From Epiperipatus broadwayi (lineage: Eukaryota; Onychophora; Udeonychophora; Euonychophora; Peripatidae), in assembly GCA_028023455.1 (NCBI GenBank), contig JAQFVV010000032.1:5430392-5494391 (forward strand): a DNA stretch of 64,000 nucleotides. Reading direction: 5' to 3'. Every line of letters starts with the position of its first letter. The first letter of the stretch is position 1. Under the pieces are notes generated by a model. It worked only from the letters and a program-made list of their open reading frames with translations, made no database searches and was not told where the DNA came from. Positions 45,807-58,565 of this stretch are shown here, piece after piece. The translations under genes and the position numbers were made by a program.

Positions 45807-48739
45807 TATAGTAATATGACAGATTTAAATTCAAATTGATAATGCAAGTGTTCAAGTGCTGATAAATTCAGGGGAAATGGTTGCTAAAAAGTTCAAAACA
45901 ATTTTGATGATCAAATTGGAAACCCTCTTCTTTTTTCCATGAATATACTAGAAATGCACTAATATGAATAAATTATTTGATTTTTTTAAATAAAATCAGA
46001 GTTTAACAAGACTGTGATAATGGGATTTCATGTTATTTTAATGAGCTTTTGTAAAATTTTATGTAAGATTTTATTATAAACAGAGTAAAAAATCTGTAGA
46101 TTAAAACATTTATGGTTGAACCAGATAATATGTTTATATTTTTAATGTTATTGGAGTAGAAAATACATGGATGCCAAACTAAATGGTTCAATATTTTAAC
46201 AGCAAGATTTTTGTAGAATATGATAATAAATATATAGAAAATATACAAGTTTAATATAAGATAAAGATTTCAAATTATATTCATTGGATGTTCTGAGATC
46301 ATCTATTCATAGACTACTTTGATAAAAATTGATGTGATTTAAGATGTTATTTTACCTTAAAAAATTTACATACTAGAATATAATAGTTCAGCTATACTTC
46401 TAATACTATTCATACAAGTGAATCTTTGAATTAAGAGAAAGGAAAAATCCCATTCTTATTATTATGTAATTTGGATAAAGTGTTAAAATATATATAATTT
46501 CCTAAAAATAAATTCTATATAAAGTTGGCAAGAAGTAATTATTACAATATTTTAATAATGTTTAGAAAATGGCTTTTTATTGTTTCAATGAATTTTATCA
46601 CCCAAAAAATATACAAGGAGTATAAGTAAGCTGAACTAAATTAGTCATATGTTTTAATTGAATATTTTTATAGGTTTATAGATTTAAATTTTAGAAATTT
46701 AATAAAAATTTTCTACATACTTTTATAAATAAATTTCAGCTATGATGTAATAAAGCAAAATACCAATTAAAACAAATATTGCAAGTCTGAAATACTTTAA
46801 GCCAAAAATAAATTTATTTTTAATTTATTATCCAACTATATATAATGTAATTATAACAAATTTGAAAGCATTTTTAATGTCATTATATTACAAAGCTATA
46901 TAAAAGAATGTATAAATTGCCATGTGCATGTATATATGTTACACTTGAATAAATTTCCAAAAAAAAAAATCAGTTTATGTATTTGGTCATATTATTAAGT
47001 ATTTACTTTGTAATGTGTGAGAAACAATAAAACAATGAATTGCAATGTAAAAGAAAAGTAAACTAGGTATGTGCAAAAATTTGAATTGTGCAGTTTATAA
47101 AAATATAAAACATTTCAACAACTGCTTTCAAAATGGATGTTTTATTTAAACAATTTGTCAATTCTTAAAATAAATCTGATGGTGGATTTGGAAATATTAT
47201 TTAAAATTATGAATTAATAAAAATAATTAATTTATCAAACTATATTTAAAGATCAATAACATTTTTCTTTCCTTCTTCCAATGTTAACAAATGAAGATAA
47301 AGAAAGAAAAAAAAACTTTTTTTTTTATTCATTTGTTTATGTATCAAATTATAACATAATATCTGTAGATTTGGGTTTATAACATCAAATAGTTATAAAT
47401 ATATATTAAACAAGCAACTTTCATTCATTTCAGTTGAGTCCAGTGGTGCAGTCCAGTCAGGCAATCTAGTATACTTTAGTTATTTGAAGACATCTTAAAA
47501 GCACTGTAGCAGCAATCCAAGACTGAGTAAAGAAACTGCTGATTAAAATTGTTTTCCACAATAACTTGGATAGCTATATTTGCTGACTGCTTTTAAAATA
47601 TTTTTCAATACTCATTATAATAGTGAGTATAATGACTTTATTGGGCAGAAAACTATTTACAATGTGTTTCTAGGCAACAGAAAACCCACATCAGCCAAAA
47701 TACCTGAAAAATGCAGCTGCATCCAGAAACTAACATTGACATTTGCCAAAAACAGCCTGTCCTTCCTCTATAATGTCATAAAAAATAAATGGACAGTGCT
47801 ATAAAAACTATCCAAGACCTATTGATACTATACCTTATATAACATCTATCAATGCTTTTATATTTATCCTCTAACATCAGCTATGCCCAAGAAGAATTAC
47901 CATCTTCAGAGGAATTAATGAAGACAACCATAAATATGTTTAAAAAATGATATCTACAGAAAACCATGGTTTGAACTTATTTATGTATTGTTAATAAATT
48001 GATAAGTTATTTTTTTATTATACATTTAGTTTGTGTTTGCTTCCTGAACTTAATCCAAACATAATGTTTTTAGTATTCAATATGCTAATAATTCCCACAA
48101 CTTTGAGAAATTATGTGATTCATTGAGGGATATGCAGAGATGGTGGTAATAATTTTTTTAAATAATGATGACCATACATTAATAAATTTCCAAAAGTAAA
48201 TTTTTTACTTAGAAGGTTTGAAACCTGAGATTTTCATTTTTTTTTTAATTTATTGAAACTGAAAAATAAATAAAATACTTTTGGAAAAACTTGTACTTTT
48301 AGATTATCATCATTATTGGTCGGTTAATATTATTATATATTTGAATTGAATCATTTTATTTGAATTTTATTAATCATTCATCATTCAGTGTATTTAATGT
48401 TTATTTTAATCAAAACTTATTGTGTGTATTTGTATATCTTTGGATCTTGATTCAAATTTGCTTACTATACAAATTTACTGTTACAATAAGGATTTTCATA
48501 CATATAAAATATTAATGTCTGATTTACAACCTTATATAAACTTAAATAAATTAAAGCTATAAGCAATTCACAATATCATCAATAGATGGTTGAAATTTTA
48601 GCTTGCAATACCTATTTTTAATTGGTATTTTGCTCCATTTCTTTATAGCTGAAAATTACTTATACAAAAAATATATACTGTAAATTGTTAACATTTAAAT
48701 ATAATAAGCTTATATTTAATCAAAATATTGAAACTATTA
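45807..48739. other. AT-rich spacer, no gene recognised
   Basis: Low-complexity AT-rich DNA. A moderately complex stretch at 47420-47950 has no frame resembling a known protein. Confidence 0.5.
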
Positions 48740-51700
48740 ATTCATCATCATCATCAACCATTATCAATCCACTGCAGGATGTCTCTCCAAGTTCAATTCA
48801 TCTTTTCCTATCTTTAGCTTCTCTTCTCCACATCACCCCTGCACACTTTCTTATTTTATCCATCCATCTCACATGTGGTCTTTTTCTGGGTCTTTTACAA
48901 TCTCTTGGAATCCAGTTTAAAATTTCAATTGTCCATCTGTTATCATCTCTTCTAACAATATGTCCAGCCCAATTCCACTTCAGTCTTTTAATTTTTTCAA
49001 TGAGGTCAGTAACACCTGTTTGTTCTCTTACCCATACATTGCGTTTTCGATCCCTTCTTGTTACTCCCAACATGCATCTCTCCATACTTCTTTGAGTGGT
49101 CTGAAGTCTCTGTATTGCTCTTCTATTAAGTGTCCAAGTCTCAGATCCATAAGTAAGAACTGGCAAAACACATTTATTAAAAACCTTCCTTTTCAAACAC
49201 ATAGGCATATTTCCTTTTAGTATCAAGTTATTTCTACCAAAAGCACTCCAACCAAGTTTAATTCTATGATTAATTTCATCCATTATATTTCCATCTGTAT
49301 TAATAATCTGACCAAGGTATTTGTAACTGTTAACTTCTTCTAACTCATCATAATCAATCTTTATTTTCATATTTTGAGAAAATCTATTAAACATTACTTT
49401 AGTCTTTTTAACATTTATCTTTAGTCCTACTTTCCTACTTTCATCTGATAACTCCTGCAACATTCCTGTAGCTTCTAAAGCATTATTTGCAAAAACAACT
49501 ACATCATCTGCAAAATCTAAATGACTTAAATAATCTCCATTTACTTTCACTTCTTTAGCTTCCCATTTTAATCCACAAAATACTTCTTGCAGCACTGCTG
49601 TAAAAAGTTTTGGAGATATGGAGTCACCCTGTCTTACACCCTTTTCAATGTTGATTTTCCTACTATCATTATGTAATCTAATTGTTGCTGTTGCATTTTT
49701 ATAAATATTCTTCAAAATATGACAATATCCTGGATCTACACCTTGATGATCCAATGCTTTAATCACTGAAGAAATGTTTATAGAATCAAATGCCTTTTCA
49801 TAATCTACAAATCCAAAACATAATGGCAACTCATATTCATTTGTCCTTTCTATAATTTCTCTCAATACCTGGATATGATCTACTGTACTAAAACCACTTT
49901 TAAATCCAGCTTGTTCTCTTGGTTGGTGGAAATCCAGTGTTTTCTGTAGACGAGTTGTAATTATCTTAGTAAAAATTTTGTATAAAACTGATAAAAGACT
50001 GATAGGTCTGTAATTTCTAATATCTTCTTTATCACCTTTTTAAAATATTAATATTAATACTGCATTCTTCCAATCATCTGGTACATCTTTATCATTTAGA
50101 CATTTGGTATATAACTTTGCTAAAAAAAATTTCTATTTCTTCACCTGCTTCTTTTAATATATCAATTATAATTCCATCATTACCTGAAGCCTTCCCTTTC
50201 TTCATAAATTTAATTGCATGTCTCACTTCCTCATTCAAAATTCTGGGCAATTCGGAAGATATAATAGGTATAGGAGGCACTTGTTCTTTATTACTATATA
50301 ATTCTTGATAGAAGTCTTCTACACATTTTATGATGTCATCTCTCTTTTTAGTAATAATGCCATCTTTTTTTCTTATTGCAGATATAAATTTCCTACCAAT
50401 ACCAAAATGTTGTTTTACACTCTTTAGACTTTTATTCTCTTCTACAGCTTTCCTTGCTAGTTCACAATTATACTTTCTTATATCATTTTCAACTCTTTTC
50501 CACACCATTTTACAAAATTTGAGATATTCAATCTTTTTTAATGCATCATTGTTGTATATCCTCATATTCCTTTTTTTCTTCATAAATTCTCTAGTCTCAG
50601 TAGAAATTTTACTGGTCAATTGCTGCTTTTTTCTACCAGCTATCTTTGTTGCAGTTTTTAAAAGTGTATCGCTTATTTTCCTATTAATGTCATTCAAATC
50701 TGAATCATGTTCAAAATCTACTAATACTTGAAACCGATTTGTAAGTTCTAATTTAAATTCATTAGAATGTTTCTGAAGATTAGGAATATCAACTGTAAAT
50801 ATTGTTTTTCTTAATAATTTTTGTCTCTCTAGTTTTGCATTAACACGTATCTTACATCTTACTAATCGATGATCACTTCCTGTGTTAAATTTATTAAGAA
50901 CATTACAATCTTGAAATATGTATTTTCTGTTAGTCAAAATATAATCCAATTCTGCTGTACCTTCATTTGGATGCTTCCATGTCCATTTCCTTTTAACATT
51001 TTTTTCAAAAAAAGAATTCATAATATAAAGTTTTTCTTTTTCTGCAAACTCCACAAGTCTATGTCCTCTCTCATTTCTATTACCATAACCAAAACTACCT
51101 ACAGCATTTTCATCTTTCATTTGTTTACCAATTCTAGCATTAAAGTCTCCCATAACAATTTTAAAATGTTGTTTACTCTGATCAAAAGCCTTTTGTACAT
51201 CCATATAAAAATCTTTTATAACTTCATCACTATGAGAACTTGTTGGGGCATAAACCTGAATTATCTGCATTTGGTATCTGCTATTAAGTTGTAAAACTAA
51301 TCTTGCCACTCTGTCTGATACACCATCAATCTCCACAATGTTGTTCTTCCTTTTTTTATTTATAATGAATCCTACTCCACTTGTATTTCCAATATTTGTA
51401 CCTTTATAGTAGAGTATATGTCCACTTTTTAAATCAATTGTTTCTTCACCTTTTTTTCTAACTTCACAAAGTCCAATAATGTCCCATTTAATATAAGACA
51501 GTTCTTCTTCTAACTCTTGCAATATTCCTTTACTTGAAAGTGATCTGCAGTTGTAAATACCTAAATAAAAAGTCATCATCAAATGGCAGCCTGAGTCCGC
51601 AATCAGGGAATTCTTAGCACTCTCCACCTTTGGCCACCAACTGCTGCCTTGGTTGGTGACTTTACAGTCTCCTGGGAATAAGGACCATGATTTATTTTTG

Positions 51701-51935
51701 TCTGTCATGATTGTATATATTGAAAAAATATTCTTAAACTCGGAGGTAAAAAGACAATAAACTCACTATGCATGTTGGTGAGCAACCCATCCATGTTCGT
51801 ATACTATATGAATAATCATATAGTAATAACAGCTGCAATGACAAGAACGTATAGAGTGGACATTAGAAATTTGCCCTGCTCAGTTCCTTTAAGGCCTCCA
51901 AGAGAAATCAAAGGGTCTCCTTTCAGTTATCATAA
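48740..51935 (-). mobile_element. RTE-type non-LTR retrotransposon, nearly full length, inactive
   Basis: The element reads on the minus strand from a 5' untranslated region (about 51935-51709) through an endonuclease-RT ORF to a 3' tail of (GAT)n, seen as TCATCATCATCATC at about 48744. The 5' leader contains a perfect hairpin TACTATATGA/TCATATAGTA (51802-51825). Endonuclease and RT motifs place it in the RTE clade. Three coding lesions, listed with the pseudogene, inactivate it. The 5' border is approximate: I place it where sequence complexity drops. Confidence 0.8.
48798..51708 (-). pseudogene. RTE endonuclease-reverse transcriptase, broken ORF
   Basis: The minus strand starts at ATG 51708. 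The N-terminal endonuclease/exonuclease/phosphatase domain shows YLGIYNCRSL, GLCEVRKKG (catalytic Glu), VYAPTSS, MGDFNARIG and GSDHRLV. The RT follows: DWKNAVLI, RPISLLS, EQAGF, VDYEKAFDSI, GVRQGDSISPKLF and the catalytic FADD at 49503-49514. The C-terminal region has YGSETWTLNRR and WAGHIVRRDDNRWT, typical of RTE proteins. Against the copy at 56918-58478 there are three lesions: one extra T in the T-run near 50124-50131 shifts the frame, a TAA interrupts ILIF*KGD near 50040, and TGG has become TGA at 48798-48800, removing about ten terminal residues. The protein nicks target DNA and copies element RNA at the nick; this copy cannot make it whole. Confidence 0.88.
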
Positions 51936-52116
51936 CTTATATTTAAATAAGCATTTATTTTATATAGTGTATGTTTACAATTGTATACATTCAAATATCA
52001 GCCTTTTAAGCTAATTGTGCATACGCTTTGCGAGTTTTAATAATAAATGAATACTTTCTCACCAATACAAGATATAGTACTTATGAATGTACATAACTTA
52101 TATTGTAAAAGTTAAT

Positions 52117-52252
52117 TATTATGTAAATCATTTAATATTTTATTTCATAAAGAACTCAGTAGATAATATCTTAAAATATAATATATATATATATTACATT
52201 TTAAGATATTATCTACCGAGTTTTTTATGAAATAAAATATTAAATGATTTAC

Positions 52253-52258
<6 letters not shown>
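52117..52258. repeat. Foldback element: ~61-bp near-perfect inverted repeat beside (TA)n
   Basis: 52117-52178 pairs with 52198-52258 (arm core TAAATCATTTAATATTTTAT), with two visible mismatches (CTCAGTAG/CTCGGTAG and CATAAAGAAC/CATAAAAAAC) around a short TA-rich loop. It abuts a 90-bp (TA)n tract. It is probably a foldback/MITE insertion or a TA-mediated inverted duplication. Confidence 0.7.

Positions 52259-52345
<87 letters not shown>
52256..52345. repeat. (TA)n microsatellite
   Basis: About 90 bp of pure TA, followed by TCAGGGATGAAGG. Confidence 0.95.
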
Positions 52346-52348
<3 letters not shown>

Positions 52349-53329
52349 GGATGAAGGCTTCATGTATTGAATGGAATGAGTGTTTCCATAGAAGAATTCA
52401 CTAAAAAAATTCAAAAGCTTTAACTAAAATTCAGTTTTAAAATTCACTAAAATATGAACATTAGTGTATATAAACTATTTTGTTAAATGTAAAAAAAGAA
52501 GAATGAACAATTCAAACTCATTATTTTCTGTGTGGAATTTCTGTTAACTTTCAATTTTTTTACCAACAGTTGAATTATTTTTATGTAAGGCAAATAACGA
52601 GTTTGTCTATCACATTATTTGTTGATTATAAGAAGTTCAAACAATGCAAAAATGTAATTTAAAGTTAAAACTTAAGAATGTTACAAGCATTTGGAAGATA
52701 AAAATATCTTGGTAATGTATTATCTATAGTTAAACTATTCACAATCTAATTAATAGATAAGAGAGTTTCATATTTCTTCTCTAGATTATTTTGTCAAACA
52801 ATAAAAAAGAAGAATGAATAGTTCAAATTCATTATTTTTTGTATGGAATTTCTGCTAACTTTCAATTTTTTTTATCAACAGTTGACCTGTTTTTATATAA
52901 GTCAAATAATGAACTTGACCATTGCATTATTCATTGATTATAAGAAGTTCAAACAACGATAAAATGTAATTAATAGTTAAAACTTAAGAATGTTAAAAGC
53001 ATTTAGAAAACAAAAATATCAAGTTTTTTTCTTACAATATTTCAAAATTCTATATGTTATTTTGTAATATTTTTTCTTTCCTTCATACACTGTTTGATCA
53101 TATCTTATTAATTGATTATCATTTTTTGAATTGAATCTAATCTAAAATATACTTATTTTTATTAGGCCAATATGTAAAATATGTCTGCAGTATCTTCATT
53201 TAGATATTTCTATATTCACTCTCTTTGATTTTTCTTCAGAAAAAACTTTACAATAGGCATTTTTTTCTGAACATTTTACAAGTCTACTTTTGCCTTTTTG
53301 ATTACATGTTCAAATTTTTACAATAGTAT
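52346..53329. repeat. AT-rich spacer with a diverged ~300-bp duplication
   Basis: Segments at about 52494-52700 (AAAAGAAGAATGAACAATTC ... TAAGAAGTTCAAACAATGC ... AAGAATGTTACAAGCATTTG) and 52800-53010 (AAAAGAAGAATGAATAGTTC ... TAAGAAGTTCAAACAACG ... AAGAATGTTAAAAGCATTTA) are collinear direct repeats about 305 bp apart. No coding sequence is recognised. Confidence 0.55.
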
Positions 53330-53735
53330 ATCTTTTACTTGTTTTCTGGTTCTAGTAATAAAATCTCCCAAGGCAATTTTGAAAATATGTTTGATCTGAT
53401 AAAAAGCATTATGCATTATCTATACAAATATTATTTTTTTATAAGTATGAGAAATTGTTGGGATACAAATATAAGTTATCTATTTTTAGTATCTTCCATT
53501 AAATTAAATAACCAATTCTTTTATTCTCTCTGATGTACCATTTCTACAATATTCTTCTTTCAGATTTTATTTAATATTTATGCTACTATATTATCTGATT
53601 TCAAATTATTGTCTGTTTAACTTTTCTTCTAATTTGTTGAGTTAGACATTAATTCCTGCAATTTTCTTTCACTTGAAAGTGATCTACAGTTGTAGATAGA
53701 AAAATAAAGATCATCACTAAATATCAGTCTAATGG
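53330..53735 (-). pseudogene. RTE endonuclease-region relic
   Basis: Read on the minus strand it aligns with about 51130-51580 of the nearly full-length RTE. Matching pieces include AAATCTCCCAAGGCAATTTT (compare 51145), TTGTTGGGATACAAATATAAGTTATC (compare 51240) and CACTTGAAAGTGATCTACAG with TTGTAGATAG (compare 51530). Many indels and stops mark an old fragment. Confidence 0.65.
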
Positions 53736-56626
53736 GTATTAAAAATTAATGGCTATAAATGGTCTTTATAATGAACTTATAAAAGACCAAATGACTCTCA
53801 TTCACATTTAAAGACTTGTTTTTTGTTAGAATAAAATTATGTAAAATTATTCAGAATTCTATCTTTTGAATGCATTCAGATATTTAAAGTACGAAAGTTA
53901 TAAATAATTTTTGCACAAAAAACGTTCCAATTAGAGTAAATCTTTATTATCATCAAGTCTATCAAAGAAATGCAAAAATAAATAAATAAATATTTTTCTC
54001 TCTAGTATATATTTTGTGATTAAAACTCATAACATTTTTGAATATCATTAATTAAAACAATTGAATACCTGAATCAATGCCAATTTATTTTATATTATAA
54101 GTTGATTGGGTTTTATTAAATACATACATTACTTGCATAACACAACTTTTATATTAAGGTAATTAAGTTCTGTCTCAAAGATAAATCTCATTAAGCTTCT
54201 TTCTGTTGGCTTAGTAACTAAAGAGTTAGCAAAATATGTTATAAAGTAAAATTAAATCATACTAGCAAAAAAGTGTATTAAAATAATGATTATAAAAATA
54301 AAATACTAATGTTAATACAAAAAGTGTGTGCTCAGAACATGCATGCATGTATATTTTTTAATGTTACCTTCATTATAATACCAAACACAATAATGACACT
54401 GGCAATAGAAAGCGACTTGCAAATTTTCTTCTACAGATCTAATATAAAACTAGCAAATTATTTATCATAGCCCACTTTTTCTAACTATCGTAAGCTTACA
54501 GAATCAACAGATATTAGATGTTAATGCTTATTAAATTTTTAATCATTGCTAATCTACCCATATCCCCAAATTTAGAAGAGTTTTGATCCAAAAAAGAGTG
54601 GGTGATGGGTGTTAATTTAATTAAAGTTCCTTTATTATTATTTATTTATTATTGATGTTTTATTTTTTTTTAAAGGTTTATAGTTATGGAAACTTCAGGT
54701 TATTTCATTATGTTTATTAGTGCAGTTTTGTCCTTTGAAAATGTTAATAGTCTTTTTGACTTTTCTCTAATAATTGATATACATTCAAACCGTTTCAAAA
54801 AAATATCCATTAGTATTTACAGTGACTTTTAAAACATCATTTGCACAAACCCATTTACTTTGTTTTCAATTTTTCCTTTTTCTCTTAAAAACGAACTACT
54901 TTTTAAGAATTGTAAAACAAAAAAATCATATACAAAATAAAATAAAAAATCAATCAGAATTTTGTAAAAAAATATAAGATGAAATAAATCAAAAACTTAA
55001 AAACAAAAAATGAATACATTATGAGGCTAAAAAAACTTTCAGCCATGAAAGATCTGTATAGAAATTTTGACTTTGTTAAATCAGAATAGAAAACCAGAAT
55101 ATTTTAGAGTGTGTGTGTATTTTTACTAACTTTTCTAATAAAGAGGCTATTTTTATTAAAAGCATATCATGCATTTATTAAAAAATTAACCTGAAGTGTG
55201 ACTTGTAAAACAACGTCTTTGTGAGAGTGTGTAATCAAATCAGAAAAATATGTGATAATTCCAAAATACATTATTCTTTTACTGTGGTTATTAACATATT
55301 TAACATACTAATATAGATTATAACAATAACTATATAGTGAAATTATCAGGAAGACTATGTCTTAAATTTTTTTGTTTTAAAATTTTAAAACATTGTTTGC
55401 TGCATATATTGTAGGTTTATACTATATGTTGAACAAGTGTTTAGCAATCTATTCTGCCTTTGTGTATTGTTGATAACAGAGAGTGTACAGCAAGTCTTGA
55501 TAGGTCTTATGGCAGAGTCCACTTTTATCCTTATGGCATGGTTTTCTTTTTTAAAGCAGGTAACATTGCATTTTAACAAACTTCAATGTTTGTCAAAATC
55601 CAATTGCACAGTTTCAGGTCTTTTGACTGGTGTGGTTTTTGGTTTTCCAGCCACACATAGTAAAAAGACCAAGACTAGCCACTATTGTCATAACTGCTGA
55701 GATAGATGGAATATTAAAAAAGTTTTTAGAGCTGACAGCAAAGTAAAAGCTATTTGAAGGAAAACAATTTATCCAATAGTTTTTTTTCATAGAATTAGTC
55801 TGCATTGCTTCTTATTGAATCAAAACTTAGGCTACTACCATTGTTTTCTCCTACTTATGCTCTCACAACATGTTTTTAATACCTAATAATATAATCATAT
55901 TTGTACGTATTTATATTAGGATATTTATCAAAAAATATATTTATCAAAAAATGTATTTAGCAAGAACTAATTACAGAATAAGATTTAATTCACAACATGT
56001 TGGGAAACAAATACTTTTACATATATCTATTTAGTTACAAAAACTTATGTATTGATAAATACTTTCTTCTTAATGGCCTTAAATTATCTTATAAATGAAC
56101 TAGAAAAAAGTTTCTTCTTTTTTTATCAATGATAAAAAAAAGTCATGACTGATTTTTGAAAATTGTTCTCTAACATTTTTAATTGGAGTACTTTATAAAT
56201 TTTAGTATTATAATTAGATTTGCCATTCAATTTACTATATGAAAGGGCAAAATTTTTTTTTTTTAATTTTACCTAGCAGGCTAATCTGAAAGGATCACAA
56301 TATATTATATATTTTTTAAACTATGCCAATCAAATTCATTTTTGGACACTAAAACTAATTTTTCTTTCCTTCTTTACATAGTACAAGTTATCATTTTATT
56401 GTTATTAATTTTATATAGTATATTTCTGTTATTACATATTTAACAGTATTATAAAATCTATAGACTAATTTTTCATTTAATTTCCTAACTGATCTAATTA
56501 AGTTACTCATATATTTAATATGCATTGTATACACACATATCAATCTATGAATTTACAAATTTTTATTTATTAATTGTGAAACTTTGTAATGCAACTAATT
56601 TGAGCTGCAATTAAATTTGTTCAGTT

Positions 56627-56629
<3 letters not shown>
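53736..56629. other. AT-rich spacer, no gene recognised
   Basis: Mostly low-complexity DNA. The stretch 55380-55720 is more complex: on the minus strand AGKPKTTPVKRPETVQLDFD is followed by a stop and then a ~60-codon open stretch. I do not recognise a family; it may be an old coding relic. Confidence 0.4.

Positions 56630-56630
<1 letters not shown>

Positions 56631-56669
<39 letters not shown>
56631..56669. repeat. (TA)n microsatellite followed by a dispersed repeat
   Basis: Pure TA for about 39 bp. The following CAAGGTTTTTTAATCAAAGC...CATCCCTCACCTTAGC (56671-56705) is repeated at about 59450-59480 as CAGGTTTTTTTTAATCAGTG...CATCCCTGACTTTAAC, so the two share a dispersed repeat adjoining TA-rich DNA. 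Confidence 0.6.
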
Positions 56670-56673
<4 letters not shown>

Positions 56674-56882
56674 GGTTTTTTAATCAAAGCATCCCTCACC
56701 TTAGCTCTATTATATCACAATCATTCATCAGCATAGAAGTCAATTCACCTTCTCTTGCTATGGATGCATTTTAAAATACCCAATTTACTTTTTAAGTGAG
56801 TGAAACAAAAACATATGGACTAATTTACTTTCATATATACATTATTAAATAAACTTAAATTTAGCTTTATATAACATATTGT

Positions 56883-56920
56883 ACACACACACACACACAC
56901 GCACATATATATATATATTA
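56883..56920. repeat. (CA)n-(TA)n compound microsatellite
   Basis: (AC)n at 56883-56902 passes into (AT)n to about 56918, directly before the 5' end of an RTE copy. Confidence 0.85.
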
Positions 56921-58474
56921 TAGTAATAAAGAACAAGTGCCTCCTATACATAGTATATCTTCTGAATTGCCCAGAATTTTGAATGAGGAGGTGAGACATG
57001 CAATTAAATTTATGAAGAAAGGGAAGGCTCCAGGTAATGATGGAATTGTAATTGATATATTAAAAGAAGCAGGTGAAGAAATAGAAAATTTTTTGGCAAA
57101 GTTATGTACCAAATGTTTAAATGATAAAGATGTACCAGATGATTGGAAGAATGCAGTATTAATATTAATATTTAAAAAAGGTGATAAAGAAGATATTAGA
57201 AATTACAGACCTATCAGTCTTTTATCAGTTTTATACAAAAATTTTACTAAGATAATTACAATTCGTCTACAGAAAACACTGGATTTCTACCAACCAAGAG
57301 AACAAGCTGGATTTAAAATTGGTTTTAGTACAGTAGATTGTATCCAGGTATTGAGAGAAATTATAGAAAGGACAAATGAATATGAGTTGCCATTATGCTT
57401 AGGATTTGTAGACTATGACAAGGCATTTGATTCTATAAATATTTTTTCAGTGATTAAAGCATTGCATCATCAAGGTGTAGATCCAGGATATTGTCATATT
57501 TTGAAGAATATTTATTAAAATGCAACAGCAACAATTAGATTACATAATGATAGTAGGAAAATCAACATTGAAAATGGTGTAAGACAGGGTGACTCCATAT
57601 CTCCAAAACTTTTTAGAGCAGTGCTGCAAGAAGTATTTTATGGATTAAAATAAGAAGCTAAAGGAGTGAAAGTAAATGGAGATTATTTAAGTCATTTAGA
57701 TTTTTCAGATGATGTAGTTGTTTTTGCAAATAATGCTTTAGAGCTACAGGAAATATTGCAGAAGTTATCAGATGAAAGTAGGAAAGTAGGACTAAAGATA
57801 AATGTTAAAAAGACTAAAGTAATGTTTAATAGATTTTCTCAAAATATGAAAATAAAGATTGATTATGATGAGTTAGAAGAAGTTAACAGCTACAAATACC
57901 TTGGTCAGATTATTAATACAGATGGAAATATAATGGATGAAATTAATCATAGAATTAAACTTGGTTGGAGTGCTTTTGGTAGAAATAACTTGATACTAAA
58001 AGGAAATATGCCTATGTGTTTGAAAAGGAAGGTTTTTAATAAATGTGTTTTGCCAGTTCTTACTTATGGATGAGACTTGGACACTTAATAGAAGAGCAAT
58101 ATAGAGACTTCATACCACTCAAAGAAGTATGGAGAGATGCATGTTGGGTGTAACAAGAAGGGAGCGAAAACGCAATGTATGGGTAAAAGAACAAACAGGT
58201 GTTACTGACCTCATTGAAAGAATTAAAAGACTGAAGTGGAGTTGGGCTGGACATATTGTTAGAAGAGATGATAACAAATGGACAATTGAAATTTTAAACT
58301 GGATTCCAAGAGATTGTAAAAGACCCAGAAAGAGACCACATGTAAGATGGATGGATGAAATAAGAAAGTGTGCAGGGGTGATGTGGAAAAGAGAAGTTAA
58401 TGATAGGAAAAGATGGATTGAACTTGGAAAGACCTTCATCCTGCAGTAGATTGATAGTGGTTGATAATGATGAT

Positions 58475-58478
<4 letters not shown>
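56918..58478 (+). pseudogene. RTE copy, 5'-truncated, between (TA)n tracts
   Basis: The copy begins at TATAGTAATAAAGAACAAG, inside the linker between endonuclease and RT, and runs to the RTE 3' end (CATCCTGCAGTAGATTG, then TGATAATGATGATGA). It encodes RPISLLS, EQAGF, VDYDKAFDSI, GVRQGDSISPKLF and the C-terminal WAGHIVRRDDNKWTIE to the natural stop after ILQ (58447-58449). Lesions: TAA at 57516-57518 (after NIY), TAA near 57651 where TGG is expected, a 2-bp loss near 58069 in YGSETW, and Ala to Ser in the catalytic FADD (now FSDD near 57706). The endonuclease is absent. Both edges touch (TA)n, so the target site was probably TA-rich. Confidence 0.85.

Positions 58479-58561
<83 letters not shown>
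58476..58561. repeat. (TA)n microsatellite at RTE 3' end
   Basis: About 85 bp of pure TA starting immediately after the RTE tail TGATGATGAC. Confidence 0.95.

Positions 58562-58565
<4 letters not shown>

Noticed and set aside
48685-49220. Plus-strand frames opposite the RTE RT region
   Set aside because: Antisense shadows of the RTE coding strand.
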